A stretch of DNA of 64,000 bases from Rhodoferax sp. PAMC 29310 (GTDB lineage Bacteria; Pseudomonadota; Gammaproteobacteria; Burkholderiales; Burkholderiaceae_C). The notes below the pieces were generated by a model. The model did not search any database, had not been told where the DNA came from, and saw only the letters and a program-made list of their open reading frames with translations. Positions 27,573 through 37,279 of this stretch are shown here, piece after piece. Every line of letters starts with the position of its first letter. The stretch's first letter is position 1. The DNA is taken from the NCBI RefSeq assembly GCF_017948265.1, contig NZ_CP072852.1, positions 1,922,001 to 1,986,000 of the forward strand, given 5' to 3'. Both the position numbers and the translations under genes were made by a program.

Positions 27573-28274
27573 TCAAGCCGACAGCATGCGGTAAAAGTTG
27601 CGAAGCATTCCCGCGGTGGCACCCCAAATGTAGCGTTGCACAAGGCGATCCTGATAAGGCATGGAGAACCACTCCCGCCGCACACCTTCCCACTCAAAGC
27701 TGTGGCGCTGGTGATGAGATGGATTCATCAGGAACTCGAGCGGCACCTCAAAGGCATCTGCCACCTCAAACTCATTCAGCGCCAGGGTGAACCCAGGCAC
27801 CACCAAGGCCACGACAGGCGTCACATGAAATGCAGAACCTGTCACATACAAAGGCATGGTCCCCAAGACGTGGACAAACGGGGAGGTGAGGCCAATTTCT
27901 TCATGAGCCTCACGCAAAGCAGTGGCGGTGGCATCGATGTCTTCTTTGTCAGCCTTGCCGCCGGGAAAAGCAATCTGCCCGGAATGTGATGACAAATGCT
28001 TTGTTCGCTCAGTGAGCAGCACCGTCGGCTGATCTCGCATGACGATGGGTATTAACACGGAGGCCCGCATAGGCTGGCGCGACGAAAAGCTTCGCTCTGT
28101 GTGAACCTCGGGCTCCCACAGCGGCTGAGAGTCGAACCGGCGCCTCAGAGCATCCGGTTGCAGCAATGCCAAGGGAACCGCTGGCAAATGGGCATCGACT
28201 CCATCCACAGGAATCATTCGGGGATCAAATTCCGGTAGTCGAGATACGGGTGCTGTTGAGTGGGTGTTGGTCAA
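27573..28274 (-). CDS. Nudix CoA pyrophosphatase (NudL-like)
   Basis: A 233-residue Nudix hydrolase. The UPF0035 motif LLTERTKHLSSHSGQIAFPG precedes the Nudix box GGKADKEDID...ALREAHEEIGL. Together they mark the CoA-pyrophosphatase branch, which splits CoA or acyl-CoA to phosphopantetheine and ADP. There is no suitable ATG. I start at TTG 28272-28274 (reads MTNTHSTAPVSRLPEFDP), about 9 bases after AGGAAAGAG. An in-frame extension reaches 28463 but runs through the rplS terminator into rplS. The next candidate, ATG in PRMIPVDGVD, would cut off conserved residues. Confidence 0.88.
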   Translation of the reverse strand: MTNTHSTAPVSRLPEFDPRMIPVDGVDAHLPAVPLALLQPDALRRRFDSQPLWEPEVHTERSFSSRQPMRASVLIPIVMRDQPTVLLTERTKHLSSHSGQIAFPGGKADKEDIDATATALREAHEEIGLTSPFVHVLGTMPLYVTGSAFHVTPVVALVVPGFTLALNEFEVADAFEVPLEFLMNPSHHQRHSFEWEGVRREWFSMPYQDRLVQRYIWGATAGMLRNFYRMLSA

Positions 28275-28302
28275 AAAAACTGCTCTTTCCTGTTGGGCAA
28301 TA

Positions 28303-28338
28303 AAAAAGCCGCCACAAGTCAAGACTTGGGCGGCTTTT
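28303..28338 (-). terminator. Terminator of the rpsP-rimM-trmD-rplS operon
   Basis: On the minus strand AAAAGCCGCC and GGCGGCTTTTTT pair, with an inner CAAGTC/GACTTG helix, and a T run follows. It sits between the rplS stop and the Nudix gene start. Confidence 0.85.
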
Positions 28339-28353
28339 GCAAGGCAGGCTGTA

Positions 28354-28734
28354 TTAAGCAGCGACTGTCTTGACTTTGCGAGCTGGCAGCTTTTCTTTAA
28401 TACGTGCTGACTTGCCGCTGCGATCACGCAGGTAGTAGAGCTTGGCGCGGCGAACATCACCACGGCGCTTCACTTCGATACCAGCGATCAATGGGCTGTA
28501 AGTTTGAAACGTACGCTCGACACCTTCTCCGCTGGAGATTTTGCGAACGATGAAGCCGCTATTCAGGCCACGATTGCGCTTGGCAATCACAACACCTTCA
28601 TAGGCCTGCACACGTTTACGTGTACCTTCAACGACGTTGACGCTGACAACGACGGTGTCGCCAGGTGCGAATTCAGGAATAGTTTTCCCAAGACGAGCAA
28701 TTTCTTCCTGCTCAAGAATTTGAATCAGATTCAT
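28354..28734 (-). CDS. rplS: 50S ribosomal protein L19
   Basis: A 126-residue protein beginning [20 protein letters not shown] at ATG 28734, the family start; the frame is open upstream to 28812. [20 protein letters not shown] and the C-terminal [19 protein letters not shown] are L19 signatures. It is the last gene of the rpsP operon, 130 bases after trmD, and is followed by a strong terminator. Confidence 0.97.
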   Translation of the reverse strand: MNLIQILEQEEIARLGKTIPEFAPGDTVVVSVNVVEGTRKRVQAYEGVVIAKRNRGLNSGFIVRKISSGEGVERTFQTYSPLIAGIEVKRRGDVRRAKLYYLRDRSGKSARIKEKLPARKVKTVAA

Positions 28735-28864
28735 ATTTACCTCAAATGATCTTGGGTGCACCTGCGCCGGAATTGGAACAATGCTCCTCTGCAATTGCAG
28801 AAAAACGGCCACCTAGAGGATCGACTAGCCTTAAATTATAACCCGCAGAAAGGATGCATCCGCG

Positions 28865-29629
28865 CTACGCATTGGCTGCGGGGTGGGCCCGCAACGCAAG
28901 AAACTTTTCATCCTCAGTGCTGAGCAACCCTGCACTACGTGCTTGCTCAACCAACTCAGGGCGCTCGCGCCAAGAGATGAGCAATCGCTGCTCCCGTCGC
29001 CAGCGATCGATTTGGCCATGGTGCCCAGAAAGCAGCACATCGGGGACCGCATGGTCATGCCAAACCTCGGGGCGGGTGTAATGCGGGCAATCCAGAAGGC
29101 CATCCAGCACTGGGTTGAAGCTATCTTGCTGGTGGCTCCCCTCGGCATTCAAAACACCAGGCTGCAACCGTGCGATCGCATCCATCAGGGCCATGGCTGC
29201 GATTTCACCGCCAGACAGAACGAAATCTCCCAAACTCACTTGCTCGGTCACGTGCTCGTCGATAAAGCGCTGATCAATGCCCTCATAGCGCCCACACACC
29301 AGCACTGCGCCGTCGCTGGCGGCCCAGCGGGTCACCATCTCATGGTCAAGCGCCTTACCAATGGGGGAAAAGAGCACCACGGGCGCTGCATCTGCCCGTT
29401 GGTCTTGGATATGAGCAAGGCATCGAGACAGGGGCTCAGCCAGCATCACCATGCCGGGCCCACCGCCAAAAGGTCGATCGTCAACGCGCCGGTAATTGCC
29501 CTCGGCGAAATCACGGGGATTGGATAGCTTTACATCGACCTGACCGGACTCATACGCACGTCGCGTAATGCCGGTGGTCAGAAAGGGAGTAAATAGTTCT
29601 GGAAACAGCGTAATGACATCAAAGCGCAT
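28865..29629 (-). CDS. trmD: tRNA (guanine-N1-)-methyltransferase
   Basis: A 254-residue SPOUT enzyme that makes m1G37 next to the anticodon and prevents frameshifting. The start is ATG 29629 (MRFDVITLFPELFTPFL); upstream codons in frame are not conserved. The knot region carries VLVCGRYEGIDQRFIDEHV and EVSLGDFVLSGGE-like sequence (EQVSLGDFVLSGGEIAAM). GGGPGMVM and SFNPVLDGLLDCPHYTRP are further TrmD markers. It lies 10 bases after rimM. Confidence 0.96.
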   Translation of the reverse strand: MRFDVITLFPELFTPFLTTGITRRAYESGQVDVKLSNPRDFAEGNYRRVDDRPFGGGPGMVMLAEPLSRCLAHIQDQRADAAPVVLFSPIGKALDHEMVTRWAASDGAVLVCGRYEGIDQRFIDEHVTEQVSLGDFVLSGGEIAAMALMDAIARLQPGVLNAEGSHQQDSFNPVLDGLLDCPHYTRPEVWHDHAVPDVLLSGHHGQIDRWRREQRLLISWRERPELVEQARSAGLLSTEDEKFLALRAHPAANA

Positions 29630-29639
29630 GACGTCACAC

Positions 29640-30206
29640 CTAATAATCCGCTTGCCAGTCCACAAGAATGCGGCGCCCCGCCAAATCGACTTCGTCGACA
29701 TAGACGGCAACGAATGGAATCATTCGCTCGAGCAATTTTCCCTCGTGGTCATAGTCGAGGAGCAACACCGTCTGCGCCCCTGTGGAGAGCAACTCCCGAA
29801 CAACGCCCAATGCAACCCCTTCGCGATTGACGACATTCAAGCCAATCAAATCAACCCAGTAGTACTCATCTTTTTCAGCGCTAGGAAAGAGGGTGCGAGA
29901 CACAAAAATTCGGGCACCGCGCAATGCCTCTGCCGAATTGCGGTCATCAACCCCGCTGGCGCAAGCGACCACTGTGTCGGAGTGAGTTTTCGCTTCTTTT
30001 ATGGAAATCTGCCCCACACCGGAAAACGTCTTGGCACCTTTTTCTGAAGGCAGAATAAACCAGTGCTTGGAAGAAAAAAGCGCCTCAGGATCGGCGCTGT
30101 AGGGCAGTACTTTGAACCAGCCTTTGATGCCCCAGGCATCAGCGATGCGCCCAACTTCGATGGCGTCCGCCGGCAATACGGCGGCGTCGAGGCCAGGCAG
30201 CATCAC
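29640..30206 (-). CDS. rimM: Ribosome maturation factor RimM
   Basis: A 188-residue 30S assembly factor that binds S19 and the 16S 3' domain. The N-terminal domain contains EVGRIADAWGIKGWFKVLPY and the C-terminal PRC barrel reads KDEYYWVDLIGLNVVNREG. Two adjacent ATGs at 30206 and 30203 are possible starts. It is 5 bases after rpsP and 10 before trmD, inside the conserved operon. Confidence 0.95.
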   Translation of the reverse strand: MMLPGLDAAVLPADAIEVGRIADAWGIKGWFKVLPYSADPEALFSSKHWFILPSEKGAKTFSGVGQISIKEAKTHSDTVVACASGVDDRNSAEALRGARIFVSRTLFPSAEKDEYYWVDLIGLNVVNREGVALGVVRELLSTGAQTVLLLDYDHEGKLLERMIPFVAVYVDEVDLAGRRILVDWQADY

Positions 30207-30211
30207 AGCGA

Positions 30212-30463
30212 TCAGGCCGCTTTTTTGGCAGCTTGGCTGACCAAGCGCTCAACCGTTGGGGATGCCTGAGCACCGACGCTGCGCCAGTAAGTCAGACGAT
30301 CTTGAGCAATGCGGATGCCTTCTTCATTGGCAGTTGCGCTTGGATTGTAAAAACCAATGCGCTCAATGAAGCGACCATCGCGGCGGTTACGCTTGTCAGC
30401 AACAACAATATTGAAGAACGGGCGTGCTTTTGCACCGCCACGGGCGAGTCGGATGACGACCAT
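30212..30463 (-). CDS. rpsP: 30S ribosomal protein S16
   Basis: An 83-residue ribosomal protein opening [20 protein letters not shown], with [17 protein letters not shown], as in all S16. It is first in the rpsP-rimM-trmD-rplS operon. A GGGAGG-rich stretch does not precede it at ideal spacing; CTAAGGATTAATC lies just upstream of the ATG. Confidence 0.97.
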   Translation of the reverse strand: MVVIRLARGGAKARPFFNIVVADKRNRRDGRFIERIGFYNPSATANEEGIRIAQDRLTYWRSVGAQASPTVERLVSQAAKKAA

Positions 30464-30803
30464 GATTAATCCTTAGGGAGGCGAAATAAATTTCGCCATT
30501 GATTCAGCACAAATCCAGCGCTTGAGACACGCGACATGACCACCCGGCCAGCGACACACTGAATAGCCCACTAGTATAACCCGTATGAGTCCAAGCCACT
30601 GACTTAGCAAGACCAAGCTGCCAACCCCATTGGTGCGACAGCGCGTCGGCGACGGCTCATTGCTGGCAATCCGCACTGATTCGCCCACTCCGCACAAGGG
30701 CCAACATCGCTGCCCCCTAGAATCACCTTTCGGAATTTTTTCCAAACCTTACAGCCGACCCAGCACCTTTTGACATCCCAACCACTTCTCCCGATCCAAC
30801 TCA
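30464..30803. other. Intergenic region between rpsP and the TM2 gene
   Basis: About 340 bases between divergent genes, so both promoters should be here. A TATACT hexamer at 30573-30578 (minus strand) could serve rpsP, but I found no -35 at proper spacing. No gene or repeat is evident. Confidence 0.4.
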
Positions 30804-31250
30804 ATGAAAAATAAGACAACGGCATGCTGGCTTGCATTTATCGGTGGGCCATTGGGGCTACACCGATTTTATTTGCGTGGTTTGAACGACTTGCTGGGCT
30901 GGTTATTGCCCTTGCCGACGGCCATTGGGCTTTACGGCATTGAGCGCGTTCAGAAATACGGACTAGACGACCAATGGAGCTGGGCGCTGATTCCATTGCT
31001 CGGATTCACCATTGCCGGATGTGCATTGACGGCAATTGTCTATGGCTTGATGTCACCCGAAAAATGGAACGCGAAGTTCAACCCAAGCGCGCCATCAGAT
31101 GCGGCAGCAGGAAACACGCGATGGTTGACCGTCGGAGCACTTGTCTTGGCGTTGCTGCTTGGGACGACAGCGCTGATGAGCAGCATCGCATTCAGCTTTC
31201 AACGCTACTTTGAATACCAGGTCGAGGAGTCCAAAAAAATATCCCAATAG
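30804..31250 (+). CDS. TM2 domain membrane protein
   Basis: A 148-residue protein. The N terminus is a TM2 domain (WLAFIGGPLGLHRFYLRGLN), two hydrophobic hairpin helices joined by the GxHRFY turn. A second pair of membrane segments follows near residues 60-80 and 105-130 (TVGALVLALLLGTTALMSSIAF), and the tail is charged. TM2 proteins are common in bacteria, with no general function known. It is isolated between rpsP and the pit pseudogene. Confidence 0.8.
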   Translation: MKNKTTACWLAFIGGPLGLHRFYLRGLNDLLGWLLPLPTAIGLYGIERVQKYGLDDQWSWALIPLLGFTIAGCALTAIVYGLMSPEKWNAKFNPSAPSDAAAGNTRWLTVGALVLALLLGTTALMSSIAFSFQRYFEYQVEESKKISQ

Positions 31251-31261
31251 GGTCCGCGACT

Positions 31262-32271
31262 TCAAAATAGTTGGAGGCTAACCCAATAGGCCATCGCTGC
31301 CATGAACGCGCTCGCTGGAATCGTCAAAACCCACGCCCAAACAATATTACCGGCCACGCCCCAGCGCACGGCACTGGCTCTTTGCACTGAGCCCACACCC
31401 ACGATTGCCCCAGTGATCGTATGGGTCGTGGATACGGGAATGCCCAGGGCTGTTGCCAGAAACAAGGTAATCGCCCCACCCGTCTCCTCACAGAATCCGC
31501 CCACAGGCTTTAGCTTGGTAATTTTCTGCCCATGGTCTTGACGATTCGCCAACCGCCGAACATCGTTCCAACGCCAATAGCCGTGTAGCAGCACACAATG
31601 ACCCAGGTCGGCGGAGATTGCTCTCCGGCCGCCGTGCAACCGGTGGCTATCAGCAGCATCCAAATGATGCCAATGGTTTTTTGCGCGTCGTTGCCACCGT
31701 GCCCCAAGCTATAAGCACCGGCTGACAAAAGCTGCAATCGTCGAAACCATTTGTCAGCTTTTAGCGGGCGCACCCGACGGAACAGACAGGCGACGAGCAC
31801 CATCATCAAAGAACCCAAGAGGAATCCAAGTAGAGGCGACACAAGGATGAATGCCACGATCTTCAAAATTCCCGCCGTCAGCAAAGCACCGAAATCGGCC
31901 TTTGCCACGGCGGCGCCCACAATACCGCCAATCAGGGCGTGCGACGAACTGCTAGGGATCCCGCAGTACCAGGTTAAAAAAATCCAGACGATGGCCCCTA
32001 CCATTGCACCGAACACGACATGGGTGTCGACGATGCCCGGCAACACAATGCCCTTCCCGACCGTCGCCGCAACGCTCAAGTGGAAAACAAAGATTGCCAC
32101 AAAATTGAAGAATGATGCGAACAGAACTGCCTGTCCGGGACGAAGAACTCCCGTCGAAACCACCGTCGCAATTGAATTGGCCGCATCATGAAACCCATTC
32201 ATGAAATCAAACAGAAACGCCAGGATCACCAACATGGCAACCACCCAGAATGCGGCTTGTACAGTTTCCAT
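31262..32271 (-). pseudogene. pit: Inorganic phosphate permease (Pit/PiT family), frameshifted
   Basis: Two minus-strand frames, 31510-32271 and 31262-31663, make up one PiT permease of about 336 residues. Both PiT signatures are intact: GFHDAANSIATVVSTG in the N-terminal half and CEETGGAITLFLATALGIPVSTTHT in the C-terminal half. GHGGNDAQKTIGII lies between them. The frame breaks within TMG at a three-base C run (31529-31531, plus strand), where one missing base changes MGQKITKLKP into MGRKLPS. No other damage is visible, so a sequencing error is quite possible. The PhoU-like partner gene just upstream is frameshifted as well. Confidence 0.82.
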
Positions 32272-32288
32272 CGCAGAACCTGCCTGAC

Positions 32289-32935
32289 TCAGGAGTTCTC
32301 GAGGATGATGCTCTCGATCAGATTGGCAACATCCTCACACTTATCCGTAATGGTTTCCAGCAACTCGTCAATTGCTTTGAGCTTGATCACTTCGCGAACG
32401 TCGGGCTCCTCCCGAAACAACTTGCTCATTGCCGTGCGCAATACACGATCAGCGTCACTTTCAAGCTGATCAATCTCCTCACAGGTCTTCAAAGCGGCGT
32501 CGGCGGTGTCGTGATCGGCAATTCGGTCGAGTAAACGCACGGCGTCGCGCAAGCGTTCGCAGCACCTCACGCTCAAATCTGTCAACTGAGTGATTTCGAC
32601 AGTCATATGGCGCAAGTCATACAAGGCCATGGTTTCAGCGGAGTCCTGGATCAAATCCCCCCATCGTCCATCGCGTTGATCAAACTGTGGATTTGCTCTC
32701 GATCAATAGGTGTGATGAACGTCTTGAGAAGCGCCTTATTGACGTCGTGCGTCACTCGATCGGCTGCACGCTCTGCCTCATCCACTTCACTGTTGTATTT
32801 CTCTCTCAGCGCGACATCGCTGTAGTTCGCAACCAGCAAGGAAAACGCTCGAGCGACCTCAACAGTGCGGTCAGCATGCTGGTTGAACATCTCAAAAAAA
32901 TCATCTTCACGTGGCAGCAATTTGGCAAAAAACAC
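32289..32935 (-). pseudogene. DUF47/PhoU-like phosphate transport regulator, frameshifted
   Basis: Frames 32651-33010 and 32289-32654 join into one DUF47 (PhoU-like) protein of about 215 residues. The N-terminal part reads FAKLLPREDDFFEMFNQHAD and the C-terminal part IQDSAETMALYDLRHMT. The best start is GTG 32933-32935, five bases after GAGG. The break is in a six-base C run (32657-32662, plus strand). Seven would give AMDDGGDLIQDS, like the AMDDVLDLI of relatives. DUF47 proteins usually form an operon with pit permeases, as here. A homopolymer of this kind could be phase-variable or miscalled. Confidence 0.82.
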
Positions 32936-33027
32936 GGCCACCTCATCAAAAATGGACGAGTCAAATGGCTGACGATTTTTAAACTGCGCGGAGTTTACCC
33001 TCACACACATTGGGGTCTAACAACGGA

Positions 33028-33059
33028 AAACGCCCCACAGCCTTCGCTGCGGGGCGTTT
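33028..33059 (-). terminator. Terminator of acnB
   Basis: On the minus strand AAACGCCCC(G)CAGC pairs with GCTGTGGGGCGTTT around a GAAG loop. It lies about 40 bases after the acnB stop. Confidence 0.85.
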
Positions 33060-33097
33060 GAATCGAGTCAATAGAACCCCTCCGGCAGAGCCGGGTG

Positions 33098-35707
33098 TTA
33101 AGCGGTTACGTCGGCTTTCACTGAAGCTGCCGCATCCACGTAATCTTTAACTTTGTCAAAGTTCAGATACTGGTAAATCGTGTCGCTAGCTGCCGTCAAC
33201 ACACCCATGTCCGCCAAGTACTCTTCCTTGGTTGGAATACGTCCCAATTTCGAGCAAATGGCAGCCAACTCTGCACTGCCCAAGTAAACAAAACTGTTCT
33301 TGCCCAAGCGGTTGGGGAAATTGCGGGTTGATGTCGAGAACACGGTCGCGCCCTCCTTCACCTGCGCTTGATTACCCATACACAGGCTACAACCAGGCAT
33401 CTCCATGCGAGCCCCTGCCGAACCCAGGACACCGTAATGTCCTTCTTCAGTCAACTGCTTGGCATCCATCTTGGTTGGCGGTGCCATCCAAAGTTTGACG
33501 GGGATATCCCGCTTGTTCTCCAACAGCTTGGAGGCAGCCCTGAAATGCCCGATATTGGTCATGCAGGAACCAATAAAGACCTCATCAATCTTCGATCCCG
33601 CGACTTCAGCCAATGTTTTCACATCATCTGGATCATTGGGGCACGCCACGATTGGCTCGTGAATGTCGGCCAAGTCGATTTCAATGACAGCCGCGTAGTC
33701 AGCGTCCGCGTCGCCCTTGAGCAACTGAGGATCCTCCAACCACGCTTCCATGGCCTTGATACGACGATTGATCGTTCTCACGTCCGAGTAACCCTCCGAA
33801 ATCATCCACTTCAACATGGTGATGTTGCTGTTGATGTACTCAATGATGGGCTCTTTGTTCAAGTGCACCGTACATCCACCGGCGCTGCGCTCGGCCGACG
33901 CGTCACTCAATTCAAACGCTTGCTCGACCTTCAGATCCGGCAAGCCTTCGATCTCCAAAACACGACCCGAGAAGATGTTCTTCTTGCCCTGCTTGGCAAC
34001 GGTCAACAAGCCAGCCTGGATCGCATACAAAGGAATCGCATTGACCAGATCACGCAAGGTGATGCCAGACTGCATCTTGCCTTTAAATCGAACCAGCACG
34101 CTCTCCGGCATGTCCAAAGGCATCACACCCGTCGCGGCACCAAAGGCCACCAGGCCGGAACCCGCTGGAAAGCTAATACCAATAGGGAAACGGGTGTGAC
34201 TGTCGCCACCGGTGCCGACGGTATCAGGCAGCAACATGCGGTTGAGCCAGCTGTGAATAATGCCGTCACCAGGACGCAATGGCACACCACCTCGTGTGCT
34301 GATGAAGTCCGGCAATTCGTGGTGCATCTTCACATCAACGGGCTTGGGATAGGCCGCGGTGTGACAGAAAGATTGCATGACGAGATCGGCACTAAAGCCC
34401 AGGCAGGCCAAGTCTTTCAGTTCGTCACGGGTCATTGGCCCCGTGGTGTCCTGTGAGCCGACGCTGGTCATCTTCGGCTCGCAATAGGTGCCAGGCCGCA
34501 CGCCTTGCTGGTTGCCATTGACAACCGGAAGGCCACATGCGCGACCCACCATCTTTTGCGCCAACGTGAAGCCTTTCTTGGTGTCGACAGGGTTCTGCGG
34601 CAGGCGAAATTGTGTACTGACGGGAAGGCCCAGTGCCTCACGCGCTTTGGCAGTGAGTCCACGTCCAATGATCAAGGGAATGCGACCACCGGCACGCACT
34701 TCGTCAAACAGCACCTCACTTTTGACCGTGAACTCGGCAATGACCTTGCCGTCTTTCAATGCCTTGCCTTCGTAGGGACGAAGCTCAATCACGTCGCCCA
34801 TGGCCATTTGGCTCACATCCAACTCAATCGGCAGCGCACCAGAATCTTCCATGGTGTTGTAGAAAATGGGCGCAATCTTGTTGCCCAAACACACACCACC
34901 AAATCGCTTGTTGGGCACAAAGGGAATGTCCTCACCGGTGAACCAAAGAACAGAGTTCGTCGCCGATTTGCGCGAAGAGCCAGTTCCAACCACATCGCCG
35001 ACGTAGGCAACCAAGTTCCCTTTGGCCTTGAGGTCATTGATGAACGTCACAGGACCGCGCTTGCCCTCCTCCTCCGGGGTAACACCAGGTCGGGGATTTT
35101 TGTGCATGGCCAAGGCATGCATTGGAATGTCAGGCCGGCTGAATGCATCTGGGGCGGGTGACAGGTCATCCGTATTGATTTCGCCCTCGACCTTGAACAC
35201 GGTCAATATGATGGACTCAGGCACTTGCGGGCGAGCGGTAAACCACTCAGCGTCCGCCCAACTCTGCATGACTTCTTTGGCGCGGGCATTACCTTTGTCG
35301 GCCTTTTCTTTCACGTCATGGAACTGATCGAACATCAGCAGCGTATTCTTGAGCCCGTTGGCGGCCACTTGAGCCACTTCAGCGTCATCCAACAAATCAA
35401 CCATCGGGCTAATGTTGTATCCGCCCAGCATGGTTCCCAATAACTCAAGCGCTTTCTCGCGCGTGATCAATGCGCATTGTTCTGTACCATGAGCCACCGC
35501 AGCCAGATAGGATGCCTTGACTTTGGCGGCATCGTCAACGCCTGCTGGCACGCGATGGGTCAACAAGTCAACCAAGGTTGACTCCTCGCCCTCAGGCGGG
35601 TTTTTCAACAGATCAATGACTTCGGCCGTTTGCTTTGCGCTCAATGGCAAAGGGGGAATGCCGAGAGCGGCGCGTTCGGCAACATGGGCACGGTAGGCTT
35701 GCAACAT
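33098..35707 (-). CDS. acnB: Aconitate hydratase B
   Basis: An 869-residue TCA-cycle enzyme that isomerises citrate and isocitrate through a [4Fe-4S] cluster. The start ATG 35707 ([16 protein letters not shown]) follows AAGGAGTTGAAT. The N-terminal HEAT-like domain is the AcnB type. [16 protein letters not shown] is in the middle. Cluster cysteines lie in [10 protein letters not shown] and [14 protein letters not shown] near the C terminus. The length fits AcnB (about 865), not AcnA. It lies downstream of the mdh-lyase-exported protein genes on the same strand, with a hairpin in between. Confidence 0.95.
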   Translation of the reverse strand: MLQAYRAHVAERAALGIPPLPLSAKQTAEVIDLLKNPPEGEESTLVDLLTHRVPAGVDDAAKVKASYLAAVAHGTEQCALITREKALELLGTMLGGYNISPMVDLLDDAEVAQVAANGLKNTLLMFDQFHDVKEKADKGNARAKEVMQSWADAEWFTARPQVPESIILTVFKVEGEINTDDLSPAPDAFSRPDIPMHALAMHKNPRPGVTPEEEGKRGPVTFINDLKAKGNLVAYVGDVVGTGSSRKSATNSVLWFTGEDIPFVPNKRFGGVCLGNKIAPIFYNTMEDSGALPIELDVSQMAMGDVIELRPYEGKALKDGKVIAEFTVKSEVLFDEVRAGGRIPLIIGRGLTAKAREALGLPVSTQFRLPQNPVDTKKGFTLAQKMVGRACGLPVVNGNQQGVRPGTYCEPKMTSVGSQDTTGPMTRDELKDLACLGFSADLVMQSFCHTAAYPKPVDVKMHHELPDFISTRGGVPLRPGDGIIHSWLNRMLLPDTVGTGGDSHTRFPIGISFPAGSGLVAFGAATGVMPLDMPESVLVRFKGKMQSGITLRDLVNAIPLYAIQAGLLTVAKQGKKNIFSGRVLEIEGLPDLKVEQAFELSDASAERSAGGCTVHLNKEPIIEYINSNITMLKWMISEGYSDVRTINRRIKAMEAWLEDPQLLKGDADADYAAVIEIDLADIHEPIVACPNDPDDVKTLAEVAGSKIDEVFIGSCMTNIGHFRAASKLLENKRDIPVKLWMAPPTKMDAKQLTEEGHYGVLGSAGARMEMPGCSLCMGNQAQVKEGATVFSTSTRNFPNRLGKNSFVYLGSAELAAICSKLGRIPTKEEYLADMGVLTAASDTIYQYLNFDKVKDYVDAAASVKADVTA

Positions 35708-35744
35708 ATTCAACTCCTTACTTATCAATAAATTGGGTATTTCC

Positions 35745-35765
35745 GCTTGCCTGGTCTAGGCAAGC
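35745..35765. promoter_or_regulatory. Hairpin upstream of acnB
   Basis: A perfect 8-bp inverted repeat, GCTTGCCT (35745-35752) and AGGCAAGC (35758-35765), with a 5-base centre. It lies between the exported-protein gene and acnB. There is no T run after it on either strand, so an operator or a processing/attenuation hairpin is as likely as a terminator. Confidence 0.4.
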
Positions 35766-35771
35766 CGCTAT

Positions 35772-36197
35772 CTAATTTGTAGCATTTAACGCTGGCGCAT
35801 CGAGAATATTGGGAACCGGTGTTCGGATCAATGCATCGGTCACGGCCGCTTGTTCAGGACTCATGCAGGCATCCGCCAAGCGCTTACCTAGTTTTTGATT
35901 CATCAACATGGATTTATTGGCCACCTGTATCCAAACAGCTCCGGCTTGACGGTCTTCAAGCCGAATGGCGCCAGTACTGGTCGCAACGGGGTACATTTTG
36001 TATTTGTCACGCTTGATATGGACGTCAAAGAATCCCGGAGCAGTCGGGTCAGCGGTGACAGTCACAAACGCACCAAGCTCACACGGCATGCGTCCCTGGT
36101 AGACAACGTTGGCGATGGCCAACTCACTGGCTGCCTGCCCCATGACCAGGAAAGGAAACAGGCCGCACATTACCGAAGCCATTATTTTTTTCATCAC
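35772..36197 (-). CDS. Small exported protein of unknown function
   Basis: A 141-residue protein I do not recognise. It has a signal peptide (MMKKIMASVMCGLFPFLVMG, cleavage probably after QAA), so it should be periplasmic. The mature part has two cysteines (MPCELGAF and LADACMSPEQ) that could pair, and mixed beta/alpha character. Its ATG overlaps the TGA of the upstream lyase gene by four bases, so the two are translationally coupled. It sits inside the TCA gene group between mdh-lyase and acnB. No catalytic motif is visible. Confidence 0.75.
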   Translation of the reverse strand: MMKKIMASVMCGLFPFLVMGQAASELAIANVVYQGRMPCELGAFVTVTADPTAPGFFDVHIKRDKYKMYPVATSTGAIRLEDRQAGAVWIQVANKSMLMNQKLGKRLADACMSPEQAAVTDALIRTPVPNILDAPALNATN

Positions 36198-37264
36198 GTC
36201 TCTTTGTTCGCGAGGTCACTGACCTCTACAAAAAACAACTGGACATCGCTGGGAATCGCTCGACCGGTTTGGTGCGCTCGTTCCAGAACTTGCCAGAAAT
36301 AGCGATAGCTCGCGCGATCGTGAAGCTTTCCCGCAAAGGATATGGGCGCCCAATCGACTCGCCACGCGTTGCTGATGATATCTGCCGCCTCCTGAATCGC
36401 CTGCTCGGACGGGGAAAATGCCTCCAAAATGGGGCGTATCTGGGAGGGATGAATACTCCACATCCGCGTGTAGCCCAGCACGTGCGAAGCTTGGCGGGCT
36501 GCGATCTGAATCGCATCCATATCGCCAAACTCGGTCACAACGCAGTGTGAAGGAACTTTTCCATAGGCGTGACAGGCAGAAGCAATTTCCAACTTGGCAC
36601 GCACAACCAATGGGTGAGAGAACTGGTCAAGTGAGCTACCACGTGCCCCGGTTTGAAAGCCCATGGCGCTGGCAGGAATCGCACCGCCATGGGCCGATAC
36701 AAAGTCCATCAATCCGAAACTGATGGACTGAACACGTGAATGTGCCGCAATCTCAAAGGCGCGATGAATCGCAGCCGGTGACTCAATCAGGACATGCAAT
36801 GGAAGTGGTGTGACACGCCCATTTCTGGCCGCCCATTGGTCCACCCACGTCACCGCCAAATCGACATCAGCAGCAGACTCCACTTTGGGAATCATTACAT
36901 GGCACAAGGCCGTGCCGGCGCTACCCACAATGATCTCAACGTCTTGTGCAAAAGCGGGGTGATCAACCGGGTGCACCCGAGCGGCAACACGAGTCGCTAT
37001 CACATCAATAGCACCCTGCGCCTGATTGGCAAGCGCTGCAACCATATTTGCATGATCTTTTTCGCCACCAACCGGTGCACCGTCTTCACAATCCAGGGTC
37101 ACATCAAAAACGCAAGCTCCGAACTCTTCCGCCATTTCAGCTTGCAAGGCCAGACTTTTGCGCATCCGCGCTTCTACGCCGCAATAGTGATCACACACCG
37201 GCAACGGTGCCGCCACTGTGGCGCCGAGTAGAACGTCGCGCGGATGTCTCACAGACTGACCCAA
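36194..37264 (-). CDS. HpcH/HpaI-CitE family lyase (malyl-CoA lyase-like)
   Basis: A 356-residue protein of the CitE/HpcH aldolase family, TIM-barrel C-C lyases that act on CoA esters such as malyl-CoA or citryl-CoA. DVTLDCEDGAPVGGEKDHA carries the conserved Asp-Glu-Asp loop. RVAARVHPVDHPAF matches the R-V-N substrate-binding motif, HVMIPKVESAADVD the metal-binding barrel strand, and HVLIESPAAI the metal-binding glutamate. A C-terminal MWSIHPSQI motif agrees. It begins 15 bases after the mdh stop and overlaps the small exported-protein gene. The context suggests work on C4/C5 acids near the TCA cycle; the exact substrate is not clear. Confidence 0.85.
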   Translation of the reverse strand: MGQSVRHPRDVLLGATVAAPLPVCDHYCGVEARMRKSLALQAEMAEEFGACVFDVTLDCEDGAPVGGEKDHANMVAALANQAQGAIDVIATRVAARVHPVDHPAFAQDVEIIVGSAGTALCHVMIPKVESAADVDLAVTWVDQWAARNGRVTPLPLHVLIESPAAIHRAFEIAAHSRVQSISFGLMDFVSAHGGAIPASAMGFQTGARGSSLDQFSHPLVVRAKLEIASACHAYGKVPSHCVVTEFGDMDAIQIAARQASHVLGYTRMWSIHPSQIRPILEAFSPSEQAIQEAADIISNAWRVDWAPISFAGKLHDRASYRYFWQVLERAHQTGRAIPSDVQLFFVEVSDLANKET

Positions 37265-37279
37265 GTGAACGTCAGAAAA

